Source: Peptoniphilus sp. KCTC 25270 (GTDB lineage Bacteria; Bacillota; Clostridia; Tissierellales; Peptoniphilaceae). Taken from it: a stretch of 64,000 nucleotides of DNA. The notes below the pieces were generated by a model. It searched no databases and was not told the DNA's origin. It was given only the letters and a program-made list of their open reading frames with translations. Both the position numbers and the translations under genes were made by a program. Position 1 is the stretch's first letter, and the number at the start of each line of letters is the position of its first letter. The stretch is taken from NCBI RefSeq assembly GCF_021012875.1, contig NZ_JAJMZJ010000001.1, positions 1-64,000 on the forward strand. The letters are read 5' to 3'. Shown piece by piece: positions 7,649-16,535 of the stretch.

Positions 7649-10348
7649 ATGGATTGGTACAAAAAAAGCGTCGATGATGTTTTGTCGGAGCTAAAAACAG
7701 ATGCCACATCGGGCTTAACGATAGAAGAAAGTGAAAAACGTCTTTCAGAATATGGGCCCAATGAATTGGCAGAAGAGGCGAAAAAGCCTTTTATGAAAAA
7801 ATTATTGGAACAATTTTTGGATCCAATGATCATTATTCTTCTCTTAGCGGCCATTATTTCAGGGGTTGTAGGAGAAGTGGTAGACTCTATTATTATTTTG
7901 GCCATTGTTATTATTAATGCGGCTTTGAGTCTATATCAAGAAGGAAAAGCAGAGGAAGCCATTTCTGCTTTGAAGAAGATGAGTTCTCCTACGGTAAAAG
8001 TTATTCGTAGTGGAAAAGTGCAAGAAATCGACTCAACCACTCTTGTTCCAGGAGATTTGGTTGTTTTGGAAACAGGGGATATTGTTCCAGCGGATCTTCG
8101 TTTAATTGAAAGTAGCAATTTAAAAATTGACGAAAGTTCTTTAACGGGAGAATCCGTTGCGGTGGATAAAAATGCCTTGGCTTTACCAGAAGGGGAGCAA
8201 GGAATCGGTGATCGTGAAAATTATGCCTATAGTGCAAGTATTGTTACCTATGGCCGTGGACGAGGAATTGTAGCCGAAACGGGATTGAAAACAGAAATCG
8301 GTAAAATTGCGACATCCATTAGTGCTATGGAAGAGGAACAAACGCCATTGCAAAGAAAATTGGCCCAACTTTCTAAATCTTTGGGACTTTTGGTTATTGG
8401 GGTTTGTATTGTTGTATTTGTAGTGGGTCTATTGTATGGCCACGAAACTTTGGGAATGTTCTTAACGGCCATTTCTCTTGCGGTAGCTGCGATTCCAGAA
8501 GGATTGCCAGCGATTGTAACCATTGTATTGTCAATGGGTATGGGAAATATGGCGAAGAAAAACGCCATTGTAAAACGTCTTTTGGCCGTAGAAACATTGG
8601 GAACAACGACTTATATTTGTTCTGATAAAACCGGTACGTTAACACAAAATGAAATGACCGTAACTCGTGCTTTTGTAGATGGAAAAGAAATTAAAGTTTC
8701 CGGTACAGGATATGAACCAAAAGGGGATATTACCTTTGAGGGAAGTGCGGTAACCGATGGCGATTTCCCATCTCTTCATATTATGAGTACGATTGCGACT
8801 TTAACCAACGATGCGGACTTAGATCAAGGAGAAAATGGATACCGAATTATTGGAGATCCTACCGAAGGGGCTCTATTGACCTTTGCGGGAAAACAAGGAT
8901 ATGAAGAGTTGGAAGTGGAGAAAAAATATCCACGTCTACAAGAAATTCCTTTTGATTCCGATCGTAAGATGATGACGACTTTCCACGAAAATTTCTTTGA
9001 TGGAAAAGTTTCCTCCTTTACAAAGGGTGCTCCGGATATTATCTTAAAACGATGCAATCGCATTTCTCTCAATGGAGAAGTGGTAGATTTAACAGAGGAT
9101 CTGCGAAAAGAAATTTTAGATGCCAACTCTCATTTTGCGAAAAATGCCTTGCGTGTATTGGCGTTTGCTTACAATAATTACGATACAATGCCAGAGGAAA
9201 GAACTTCTGAAGCCATTGAAAAAGATATGATTTTTGTTGGTCTTACAGGTATGATTGACCCAGCTCGTCCAGAGGTAAAAGAGGCTATTCGTGAATGTAA
9301 GAGCGCAGGAATTGTTCCTGTAATGATTACGGGGGACTATTTGGAAACCGCTGTTGCCATTGCTGATGATTTGGGCATTTTGGCAGAAGGCGAAAACGCC
9401 ATGATGGGCGAGGAGTTAAATGGAAAATCTCCAGAAGAAATCCAAGAGATTGTAAAAACAACTCGTGTTTTTGCCCGTGTTTCTCCGGAAAATAAAGTAC
9501 AGATTGTAACGGCATTAAAACAAAATGGCGAAATTGCTGCCATGACGGGAGACGGCGTAAACGATGCGCCAGCCATTAAAAAGGCAGATATTGGGATTGC
9601 CATGGGGATTACTGGTACAGATGTAGCAAAAAATACTTCTGATGTCATTTTGACTGATGATAATTTTGCTACCATTGTTGGAGCCGTTGAAGAAGGCCGA
9701 ATCATCTATGCCAATATTAAAAAATTCGTAACATTCTTATTAAGCTGTAATATTGGGGAAGTTTTGGTTGTGTTGCTTTCCATTTTAATGAATTTGCCAA
9801 CACCATTCTTGCCAATTCAATTGTTATGGCTAAACTTAATTACAGACTCCTTCCCTGCTTTGGCCCTTGGGGTAGAAAAGGGAGAAGCGGAAACCATGTT
9901 GGAGCCACCACGTGATCCAAAAGAACCTATATTGGACCGTAAAATTATTGTTACTTTGGCGATTCAATCCATTGCCATTACCATTGCCACATTGGGAACC
10001 TATTATATCGCCTTAGAAACTCACGGATACGAAGGAGAAGGTTTGGTTTATGCAAGAACCATGGCTTTCGGAACCTTGGTATTCTCGGAATTGTTCCGTA
10101 GTTTCTCTTCTAGAAGTATCGACGATACATTGTTCAAATTGGGCTTCTTTACAAACAAACGTCTATTGCAAGCCGTAGCGATTAGTGTGGCTTTGACTTT
10201 GTTGGTACTCTATGTTCCATTCTTAGAAGAATTGTTCCACTTAACCGATTTAAGTATGAAAGATTGGGCTTTTGTACTTGTGGCTTCTTTGATTCCATTG
10301 GTATTGGGAGAAATTCAAAAAATGATTCGCTTCCGTCAAACCCATTAA
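7649..10348 (+). CDS. P-type cation ATPase (SERCA/PMCA-like), likely Mn2+/Ca2+ exporter
   Basis: An 899-residue P2-type ATPase. Visible: N-terminal cation-ATPase domain, actuator TGES (in SSLTGESVAVDK), M4 motif PEGLPA, phosphorylation site DKTGT with Asp at about residue 326, nucleotide-binding KGAPD, hinge GDGVNDAPAIKKADIGIAMG, and C-terminal membrane domain with NLITDSFPALALG. These are features of bacterial Ca2+-type pumps. The upstream Mn2+ riboswitch, and the known Mn2+ exporter role of riboswitch-controlled homologues such as Lactococcus YoaB, make Mn2+ efflux the best inference. RBS AAGGAGG before ATG. Terminator downstream; monocistronic. Confidence 0.92.
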   Translation: MDWYKKSVDDVLSELKTDATSGLTIEESEKRLSEYGPNELAEEAKKPFMKKLLEQFLDPMIIILLLAAIISGVVGEVVDSIIILAIVIINAALSLYQEGKAEEAISALKKMSSPTVKVIRSGKVQEIDSTTLVPGDLVVLETGDIVPADLRLIESSNLKIDESSLTGESVAVDKNALALPEGEQGIGDRENYAYSASIVTYGRGRGIVAETGLKTEIGKIATSISAMEEEQTPLQRKLAQLSKSLGLLVIGVCIVVFVVGLLYGHETLGMFLTAISLAVAAIPEGLPAIVTIVLSMGMGNMAKKNAIVKRLLAVETLGTTTYICSDKTGTLTQNEMTVTRAFVDGKEIKVSGTGYEPKGDITFEGSAVTDGDFPSLHIMSTIATLTNDADLDQGENGYRIIGDPTEGALLTFAGKQGYEELEVEKKYPRLQEIPFDSDRKMMTTFHENFFDGKVSSFTKGAPDIILKRCNRISLNGEVVDLTEDLRKEILDANSHFAKNALRVLAFAYNNYDTMPEERTSEAIEKDMIFVGLTGMIDPARPEVKEAIRECKSAGIVPVMITGDYLETAVAIADDLGILAEGENAMMGEELNGKSPEEIQEIVKTTRVFARVSPENKVQIVTALKQNGEIAAMTGDGVNDAPAIKKADIGIAMGITGTDVAKNTSDVILTDDNFATIVGAVEEGRIIYANIKKFVTFLLSCNIGEVLVVLLSILMNLPTPFLPIQLLWLNLITDSFPALALGVEKGEAETMLEPPRDPKEPILDRKIIVTLAIQSIAITIATLGTYYIALETHGYEGEGLVYARTMAFGTLVFSELFRSFSSRSIDDTLFKLGFFTNKRLLQAVAISVALTLLVLYVPFLEELFHLTDLSMKDWAFVLVASLIPLVLGEIQKMIRFRQTH

Positions 10349-10354
10349 TTGAGA

Positions 10355-10386
10355 AATCTTGTGTCTTAGGGCACAAGATTTTTTTA
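10355..10386 (+). terminator. rho-independent terminator
   Basis: AATCTTGTG (10355-10363) pairs with CACAAGATT (10372-10380), followed by a T run. Ends the cation ATPase transcript. Confidence 0.85.
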
Positions 10387-10442
10387 ATATATAATAATGT
10401 GTTAAAATACCGAATGTGAATGTTTTCCAGAAAAAAATATGC

Positions 10443-10448
10443 TATAAT
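10443..10448 (+). promoter_or_regulatory. probable -10 element of the symporter gene
   Basis: TATAAT in TGCTATAATTTACG, with a poor -35 about 17 bases upstream. It leaves a leader of about 130 nt before the symporter ATG. No known riboswitch was recognised in that leader. Confidence 0.45.
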
Positions 10449-10579
10449 TTACGCAACAAACGATTTCGCAAATTTTACACAAAGAAGGGAGATGAAGCTC
10501 GAAATAACAGGTAGGCAACAAAGGAAGGTATAAAGCAAAAGAAGTCATATTATTATTTTTAATTTATGGAGGAAAATTT

Positions 10580-11938
10580 ATGGCAATTATTGATTTAATG
10601 GTCACTCTATCCAACTGGTTTTGGGGTGTTCCAATCTTAGTTGTGCTTGTTGGTGGCGGTATTTTCTTAACCGTTCGTTTGGGGTTTTATCAATTTAGAT
10701 ATTTACCATTTATTTTGAAAAATACTTTCGGAAAGATGTTTGCAAAATCAGAAGGGGAAGGTACGGTATCGGCTTTCCAAGCGGCTACAACCGCTCTCGC
10801 TTCTAGTATCGGTGCTTCTAACATTGTAGGGGTTCCTGTAGCCATTGCACTTGGTGGACCTGGTGCTGTATTTTGGATGTGGGTAACTGCGTTGGTAGGA
10901 TGTGCTACGAAATTTACAGAAATCGTTTTGGGAATCAAATATCGTGAAAAGAATGAAAAAGGGGAGTACGTTGGAGGTGCCATGTACTACTTGAAACACT
11001 CTAAATTCCCATTCTTAGGCACAGTATTCGCTTTTATGTTAATGATCGAAATCGCACCATCTATTTCAACACAAACTTTAACATTTATTCAAAATGCAGA
11101 GCATTTAGGAATTGACAAATACGTTGCTGTAGGCGCCTTCTTAATAGTGGTTGCCTTGGTAGTATTTGGGGGAATCAAATCCATCTCTGGCTTCTGTGAA
11201 AAATTGGTTCCAATTATGGCTGGTTTGTATATCCTAGCTGGTTTGGTAGTTATTGCGGTAAATATTGTGGAACTTCCACACGTATTTGGTATGATTTTCT
11301 CTAACGCTTTCACACCAACATCTGCCATGGGTGGATTTGCTGGTGCAACAGTAGCGGCTGGTATCCGTAGTGGTTTGGCACGTGGTGCTTACTCAAACGA
11401 AGCCGGTATGGGTACAGCGACTATCGCCCACTCTGCAGCAACTGTAGAAATTCCTGCACAACAAGGGATTTGGGCCGTATTTGAAATCTTTGTAGATACA
11501 ATGATTGTTTGTACCATTACGGCCGTTGTTGTATTGGTTTCTGGCGTTTGGACAGAAATTGGTTCAGATCAAGCAGCTGTAATGCCTGCAATGGCTTTTG
11601 GAGAAGTATTGGGACAAAATTTTGGTGGTGCCTTAGTAGCCATAGCCTTGTTAATGTTCGTACTTTCTACTGTAATCGTAATTATCTTCTTTGGGGAAAA
11701 ACAAGCAGAATTCTTGTTTGGATCAAAAGTAGCGATGGTTGTTCGTGTCATTTACATTTTATTCATCATCCTTGGTGTAGTTCTTGACTTAGGAACTCTT
11801 TATAGCTTACTTGACTTTATGTTGGCTCTTGTTATCATTCCAAATATGATTGGTATCTTGACCATGAGTGGAGAAGCGGTAGAAATGATGAAACAATTGT
11901 TTGAAAATCCTAAATATTATCCAAAAGCGAAAAAATAG
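10580..11938 (+). CDS. sodium:alanine symporter (AGCS family)
   Basis: A 452-residue inner-membrane symporter taking up alanine or glycine with Na+. Family hallmarks: N-terminal VVLVGGGIFLTVRLGFYQFRY, the conserved stretch AATTALASSIGASNIVGVPVAIALGGPGAVFWMW, GAMYYLKH, and RSGLARGAYSNEAGMGTATIAHSAA. About ten or eleven hydrophobic segments, normal length. RBS GGAGG before ATG. Transcribed alone, with a strong terminator after the stop. Alanine versus glycine preference cannot be read from sequence. Confidence 0.93.
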   Translation: MAIIDLMVTLSNWFWGVPILVVLVGGGIFLTVRLGFYQFRYLPFILKNTFGKMFAKSEGEGTVSAFQAATTALASSIGASNIVGVPVAIALGGPGAVFWMWVTALVGCATKFTEIVLGIKYREKNEKGEYVGGAMYYLKHSKFPFLGTVFAFMLMIEIAPSISTQTLTFIQNAEHLGIDKYVAVGAFLIVVALVVFGGIKSISGFCEKLVPIMAGLYILAGLVVIAVNIVELPHVFGMIFSNAFTPTSAMGGFAGATVAAGIRSGLARGAYSNEAGMGTATIAHSAATVEIPAQQGIWAVFEIFVDTMIVCTITAVVVLVSGVWTEIGSDQAAVMPAMAFGEVLGQNFGGALVAIALLMFVLSTVIVIIFFGEKQAEFLFGSKVAMVVRVIYILFIILGVVLDLGTLYSLLDFMLALVIIPNMIGILTMSGEAVEMMKQLFENPKYYPKAKK

Positions 11939-11943
11939 AGAAA

Positions 11944-11973
11944 AAAAACACTGGCTTAGCCAGTGTTTTTTTG
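11944..11973 (+). terminator. rho-independent terminator
   Basis: AACACTGGC (11947-11955), loop TTA, GCCAGTGTT (11959-11967), flanked by A and T runs; strong on both strands. Confidence 0.9.
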
Positions 11974-12523
11974 TGTCTAGTTTTACCAAATGTTTAAGGG
12001 TTGGATTTTCAATGTGGATTAATTCTTTTGAAAAATTACTCGTTTGCTTAGTATCTTCATGGGATATATATAGAAACATAGGAGACGAGGAGTTGATTCG
12101 ATCTTTTCGAATGTTTACACAGGATTCGTATCACTTGTCGTAAATTTGGTATCAACGTAAGTTGGCAGAGTGTCCCGTTCATTTTTAAGAAATGCAATCC
12201 GTTTGATTATCCAAAAGCATTCCAAATCCTTTGAAAAAGAAGAAAAAGAAATCTTTTAGCTTATGGATAGTAAGCTGACATAAATTGTATCTTAGTGCAG
12301 CTAGGATTAGAAGTTGTTCGAAAAGAACCCTATGATGAATGGATCCTTTCTCCAAGAAATTAGATTCAATTTAAATGGTAAGAAGTATTCAAAAAGTTAG
12401 GAAGCATTTTTGTGAGAATTAGGAATAGAATGGAGAAATTGAATTCTTAAAAATTGAGAAATACCATGAAAAGATATTCTCGCTAATTTATTTATTTTGT
12501 GTTAGAACAAAAGGGAGGTATAT
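11974..12523. other. 550-bp intergenic region with decayed coding sequence
   Basis: No intact gene. From about 12185 to 12450 there is broken coding sequence. One frame reads ILVQLGLEVVRKEPYDEW with LSPRN, then a shift to FNLNGKKYSK and later ELGIEWRN, with several stops. A related, more degraded copy lies at about 16196-16380. I do not recognise the parent protein. A further short open stretch at 11992-12143 (SFEKLLVCLVSSWDIYRN) is also unrecognised. RBS GGGAGG directly precedes the SDR gene. Confidence 0.55.
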
Positions 12524-13270
12524 ATGTTATTAAAAGATAAGGTGGCTATAATTACTGGTGCTACCCGAGGGATCGGTCGTGCTATAGCGGAAGAATTTTT
12601 AAGACATGGTGCAATAGTAACGATTTGTGGCTCTAGAGAAGCAACAGTGAGCAAGGCTTTAGAGGAAATCAAAAAAGAGTTTCCAGAATCTAAAGTATTT
12701 GGGAAATGGCCTAATTTAGGAAACCCTGAAGAATTGGATAAACTTGCTAAGGAAATTAAAGAAGAATTTGGGTCTTTAGATATAATGGTAAATAATGCTG
12801 GTGTAAGTGATGATTCAAAGACTCTTGAAGTTAGTCCTGAAAGATTTAAGAGTGTTATGGATCTCAATGTTAATTCTGTATTTTATGGGTGCCAAGCTGC
12901 TGCGAAGATAATGAAAGAGCAAGGATATGGTTGCATCATTAATACTTCATCTATGGTAAGTAAAAATGGGCAACCATCAGGAGTTGCTTATCCGAGTTCA
13001 AAATTTGCAGTAAATGGTTTAACGATTTCGCTTGCAAGAGAATTAGGGCCTATGGGTATTAGAGTAAATGCAGTAGCTCCTGGTATTATTAATACAGATA
13101 TGGTAGAACAATTACCAAAAGAAATGATAGAACCGCTGATCAAGGCGATACCTATGAGAAAAATTGGTGAACCAAAAGACATAGCAAATGGTTGTGTGTT
13201 TTTAGCTAGTGACCTAGCTTCATATGTAAATGGTGAGATCTTGCATATTGATGGAGCGATGAGCGTATAA
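12524..13270 (+). CDS. SDR family oxidoreductase (FabG-like)
   Basis: A 248-residue short-chain dehydrogenase/reductase. Cofactor motif TGATRGIG near the N-terminus, NNAG at about residue 89-92, catalytic Ser in INTSSMVS, and Tyr-Lys in YPSSK. The C-terminal part AVAPGIINTDMVE and HIDGAMSV is typical of FabG-like 3-oxoacyl reductases, but substrate is open because SDRs of this type act on many alcohols and sugars. Not next to fatty-acid genes, so a housekeeping FabG role is unlikely. Codon use is more AT-rich (AGA, ATA, GTA) than the flanking core genes, suggesting acquisition. Confidence 0.88.
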   Translation: MLLKDKVAIITGATRGIGRAIAEEFLRHGAIVTICGSREATVSKALEEIKKEFPESKVFGKWPNLGNPEELDKLAKEIKEEFGSLDIMVNNAGVSDDSKTLEVSPERFKSVMDLNVNSVFYGCQAAAKIMKEQGYGCIINTSSMVSKNGQPSGVAYPSSKFAVNGLTISLARELGPMGIRVNAVAPGIINTDMVEQLPKEMIEPLIKAIPMRKIGEPKDIANGCVFLASDLASYVNGEILHIDGAMSV

Positions 13271-13924
13271 TTGAATTTTAAGAAGCTGTTTTTGTTCAGC
13301 AAAAAGAGCTTCTTTTTATATGGCATTACATGGTAAGAACCATTTGGTCTTGAAAAAACGTTAATAATGTTTAGAGTATTTTATTTGGGTAAATATTTTT
13401 ATGTAGATCGTAGCAGAGAGTCTTTATGGAAAATATGGAACCAAAAATCCAATGGGATCGTAGCAAATAATAAATAGCTTGTCCATTTCAATGATGATAG
13501 GGTGAGAAACTCACAATTTTACATTTGACAAAGTCCGGTCATAAGTTGATAAAATATATAATTCCATAAATTAAAAAGATAGTTGGTGAAGTTTTTATCC
13601 TATATGACTCTGATGAGAAGAATCTATCATAACTCTTGGATACAATTCTCGAAAAAATTAGGAAGTTGGATGCAAGAGGAAAGCGCATTAAATGAAATAG
13701 GAGATGGTATGTAAATAAAAAATGATCAAGAGTTATGGAGGGTTTTATTCCTAACTTGACTCTCTTAGAAAAGGGAAAGGAAATTGCTTTTAGGGAGTTA
13801 GTAACAACTGGTATGGTTCCGTTGTTTACTAAGGAATCCTCAAAGTTTATAGTTTTAGTACCAAGGAAAGAATAAAAGACGTTTATAACATAAGTTTATA
13901 AAATAAAAATTTTAGGAGGAAAAA
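13271..13924. other. 650-bp intergenic region with a small coding remnant
   Basis: AT-rich, no intact gene except the 46-residue remnant listed separately. A TTGACA lies at about 13527 with TAAAAT about 19 bases later, a possible relic promoter. In-frame fragments with stops (ILEKIRKLDARGKRIK) precede the remnant, so a longer gene has decayed here. AGGAGGA sits right before the FMN reductase start. Confidence 0.5.
13735..13875 (+). pseudogene. C-terminal remnant of an unidentified protein
   Basis: A 46-residue open frame, ATG to TAA, reading MEGFIPNLTLLEKGKEIAF, then RELVTTGMVPLFTKESSKF and a short basic tail. Upstream DNA contains more broken coding sequence in other frames, so this is probably the surviving end of a longer gene. 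Family not recognised. No good RBS is seen, so expression is doubtful. Confidence 0.35.
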
Positions 13925-14479
13925 ATGAAAGTAGGTTTAATCGTAGGTTCATTAAGAAAGGAATCATACAATAGAAAGGTAGCAGAAGCAGTTAAAGAGC
14001 TCTTCCCTGCAAATGTAGAGGCGGAATTTATTGATATAACAAATCTTCCTTTATATAATACAGACTTAGAAGGTGAAAATGGTACGCCTGAATACGGTAG
14101 AGTAAGAGAAGAAGTTAGAAAATATGATGGCTACATTTTCTTTACTCCAGAGTATAATAGATCCTTAGCACCAGCATTGAAGAACTTAATCGATGTAGTT
14201 TCAGTGGATCCAAACGGAAACGCATGGGCTAAAAAACCGGCAGCCGTATTTAGTGCAACAATGGGACCGACAGGAGCTATGGCTTCAAATCTTGCATTAC
14301 GTCAAGCATTTGTATATGTAGATCTAATTCCAATGCAACAGCCAGAAGTCTACCTATCAACAATCCAAGACTCATTTGATGAAGAAGGAAATATGACAGA
14401 TAGAACGAGAAACTTTCTAGCAAAAGCCGTTGACGCATTTGTAAAACACGCTGAATTGGTCAGCAGACAAGAAAACTAA
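13925..14479 (+). CDS. NADPH-dependent FMN reductase (flavodoxin-like fold)
   Basis: A 184-residue protein. The N-terminal phosphate-binding loop GSLRKESYNRK and the FTPEYNRSLAPALKNLIDVVS segment are hallmarks of the NADPH:FMN/quinone reductase family (ChrR, YieF, ArsH relatives). Such enzymes reduce FMN, quinones or chromate in the cytosol. RBS AGGAGGA eight bases before ATG. Followed by its own terminator. Lies in the AT-rich accessory stretch with the SDR and M20 peptidase, without overlap, so a shared pathway cannot be claimed. Confidence 0.9.
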   Translation: MKVGLIVGSLRKESYNRKVAEAVKELFPANVEAEFIDITNLPLYNTDLEGENGTPEYGRVREEVRKYDGYIFFTPEYNRSLAPALKNLIDVVSVDPNGNAWAKKPAAVFSATMGPTGAMASNLALRQAFVYVDLIPMQQPEVYLSTIQDSFDEEGNMTDRTRNFLAKAVDAFVKHAELVSRQEN

Positions 14480-14490
14480 TTCAATGATAG

Positions 14491-14534
14491 ATATCCTCTT
14501 TACTGAAGGAACCAGTAGAGAGGGTATTTTTTTG
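14491..14534 (+). terminator. rho-independent terminator
   Basis: ATATCCTCTTTACTG (14491-14505) pairs with CAGTAGAGAGGGTAT (14513-14527), followed by TTTTTTT. Ends the FMN reductase transcript. Confidence 0.85.
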
Positions 14535-14803
14535 AGTTTAAAGAGTATAAAGGAAATGACTAAGGATGATTGAACGATAAAAAGGTTTTTTAGATGATGG
14601 AAAAAGAAATGCATTATGGTTGATGGGTCTTTTGGAAATTTTTTAAAATGATAAAGGATTATGTATATTATTGCAACAAAGAAAGAATTCCATCTAAAAC
14701 AAAAATGGATACTACCTATCAAGTACAAAGTAGCATCCATTATAATCAACGAATAGAAATTTCGTATTTAGTTTTACGGGTACACATCTGAAGGTTTTTT
14801 GTA
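14535..14803. other. intergenic region between convergent genes
   Basis: No gene seen. It holds the terminator hairpin of the leftward peptidase pseudogene (14704-14741) and otherwise AT-rich sequence without recognisable content. Confidence 0.4.
14695..14741 (-). terminator. hairpin terminator for the leftward peptidase gene
   Basis: AATGGATACTAC (14704-14715) pairs with GTAGCATCCATT (14730-14741) with one mismatch. Read leftward it is followed by TTTTTGTTTT, the expected T tract. Confidence 0.6.
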
Positions 14804-16080
14804 TTATTTTAAGTAATCTTCTATTATGTGTACATAGGCATTTGCAAATGCTAGGTATTGGCTTAATGGTATCCTTTCATCAATTTTATGGTTTAGCATT
14901 GGCATGCCGGGTCCGTATACAGCGAAGTCTATATTTTTAACATGTTTTGTAAATTGAGCGGCATCCGTTGTACCAGCAATTGTAATAGGACCAACCTCTT
15001 TCCATCCCTTAATTAGAGGATGATTTTTTAAGTCTTGGCTAGAGTATCTCCCATGCTTTTAAGTAGAGCATCAATCGATAGTTCAGGACTGTTATTAGCA
15101 ATATTTGCTATAATTTTTACTAGATCTGAGTTGGGATTGGCTTCAACTGGCGGAAGGCTGGAGGTGACTCTTAATTCTAAATCAACGCCTTCTTTTTTAT
15201 TTAGCTCATCGATAATTTCTTGAATACGGGCAATGATTTTGTCATTTTCTAATTCAGGAATCGTTCTAGCATTAGCTTCTAAGTAAGCTTGATCTGGTAT
15301 TGAATTTACCTGAAGACCACCGCCAATTATTGTAATATTATGGTCAAAGTTTCCAAGTGAATCATTTTTTATCTGTTCATTCCAATCTTTGGCCTGTTTC
15401 GTTATTTTTTCACTTGCTAATAAAAGATTTTCGATAGCCTTGACACCTAGTTCCGGTGTTGATGAGTGAGCCGCCATTCCCTTGGAAATAACTTCATAGT
15501 TGAGGCTTCCTTTGTGGGCATATACTATCCCTATATTGCAAGGCTCGCCAATTAAAAGACCATCTACATTTTTCATATATGACTTTTCTTCTAATTGCTC
15601 AGCACCAAATTGTCCAACTTCCTCACCAACAGTAGCTAGTAGTCTAATGGTACCGTTAAAATTTTTCTTTTCATTGGCTTCTACTAAAGCTATTACCATG
15701 GCTGCAAGACCCGACTTCATATCTGAAGTCCCTCTACCCCAAATAACATCTCCGTCTATATGGCCAGAAAATGGAGGATAGGTCCATAGGTTTTCGTCCC
15801 CGGCTTCTACTACGTCCATATGGCCAGAAAGTACAAGAGTCTTTCTTTCTCCATTTGAAACCTCTACAACTAGGCTGGATCTTTCATCGTTATAGTCAAT
15901 TAATTCCGATTCAATACCTTTACTTTTTAGAAAAATTTTCAAATAATTGGCCAACTCTTTTTCGTTAGTATTTACCGTTTTGATTTGAATCATATCCTGT
16001 AATAACTTAATTTTTTCATTTTTGTCTATTACTTCCTCCTTTATACAGCAACTAGTATTTATATCTATAATTATATCCAT
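14804..16080 (-). pseudogene. M20 family metallopeptidase (ArgE/DapE/carboxypeptidase type), frameshifted
   Basis: Residues 1-350 read in one frame from 16080: metal-site segments LSGHMDVVEAGD, WGRGTSDMKSG and TVGEEVGQFGAEQ, as in zinc-dependent M20 peptidases and deacylases. The frame stops at 15028 after SMGDTLAKT. The missing C-terminus continues in another frame from about 15043 to a TAA at 14804: DLKNHPLIKGWKEVGPITIA, then GTTDAAQFTKHV and YGPGMPMLNHKIDER, the usual M20 ending. A single-base loss near 15040 explains this. Either the gene is inactivated or the base is a sequencing error. The extra N-terminal MDIIIDINTSCCIKEE may not be translated. Substrate unknown. Confidence 0.88.
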
Positions 16081-16535
16081 TTTACTTGATTAAAAACATC
16101 AGGTAAAATTCATACAACTTTGTAAAAGCAAAACGCTTATTATGGCAAAATGTTTTTGACAAAAAATATACCAGGAGGAAGGATATGATTTCTATAGATA
16201 TTAAGTTGACGTGAATTGCATCTTAGTTCAACGAGAAATAGAAGGGCGCTGAAGAATGCCCTATGATTAATGAGTCTATTCTACAGGAAAATAAACTCCA
16301 TTTGAATTGTAAAAAACTTGAAATATCATAAAATTTTTCATATAGAATTAATGAATAGATCGGAAACTTGATATTTATAAATAAGTAAAATGGATTATGA
16401 ATAAAAATTTAAAAATGGAAGGAATTTTCTTTCTCTTTTTTTCAAAAACTTGTACATAAATTGATTTTTTGATATTATTATTGTGATAAATTTTGTATTC
16501 AATGAGATTTATATAAATAGAAACTGAGGTGCAGT
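16081..16535. other. 455-bp intergenic region with a decayed repeat copy
   Basis: No intact gene. Bases about 16196-16380 align well by eye with 12267-12450, for example ATCTTAGT, CCCTATGAT, and the ATTTGAATTGTAAAAAACTTG region against ATTTAAATGGTAAGAAG. They are therefore a second decayed copy of the same sequence. The remainder is AT-rich leader of the isomerase gene. Confidence 0.55.

Noticed and set aside
11901-12143. 80-residue open frame after the symporter
   Set aside because: It begins inside the symporter gene and runs through the terminator hairpin. Only the part after 11992 might be a coding relic, and it has no start or RBS.
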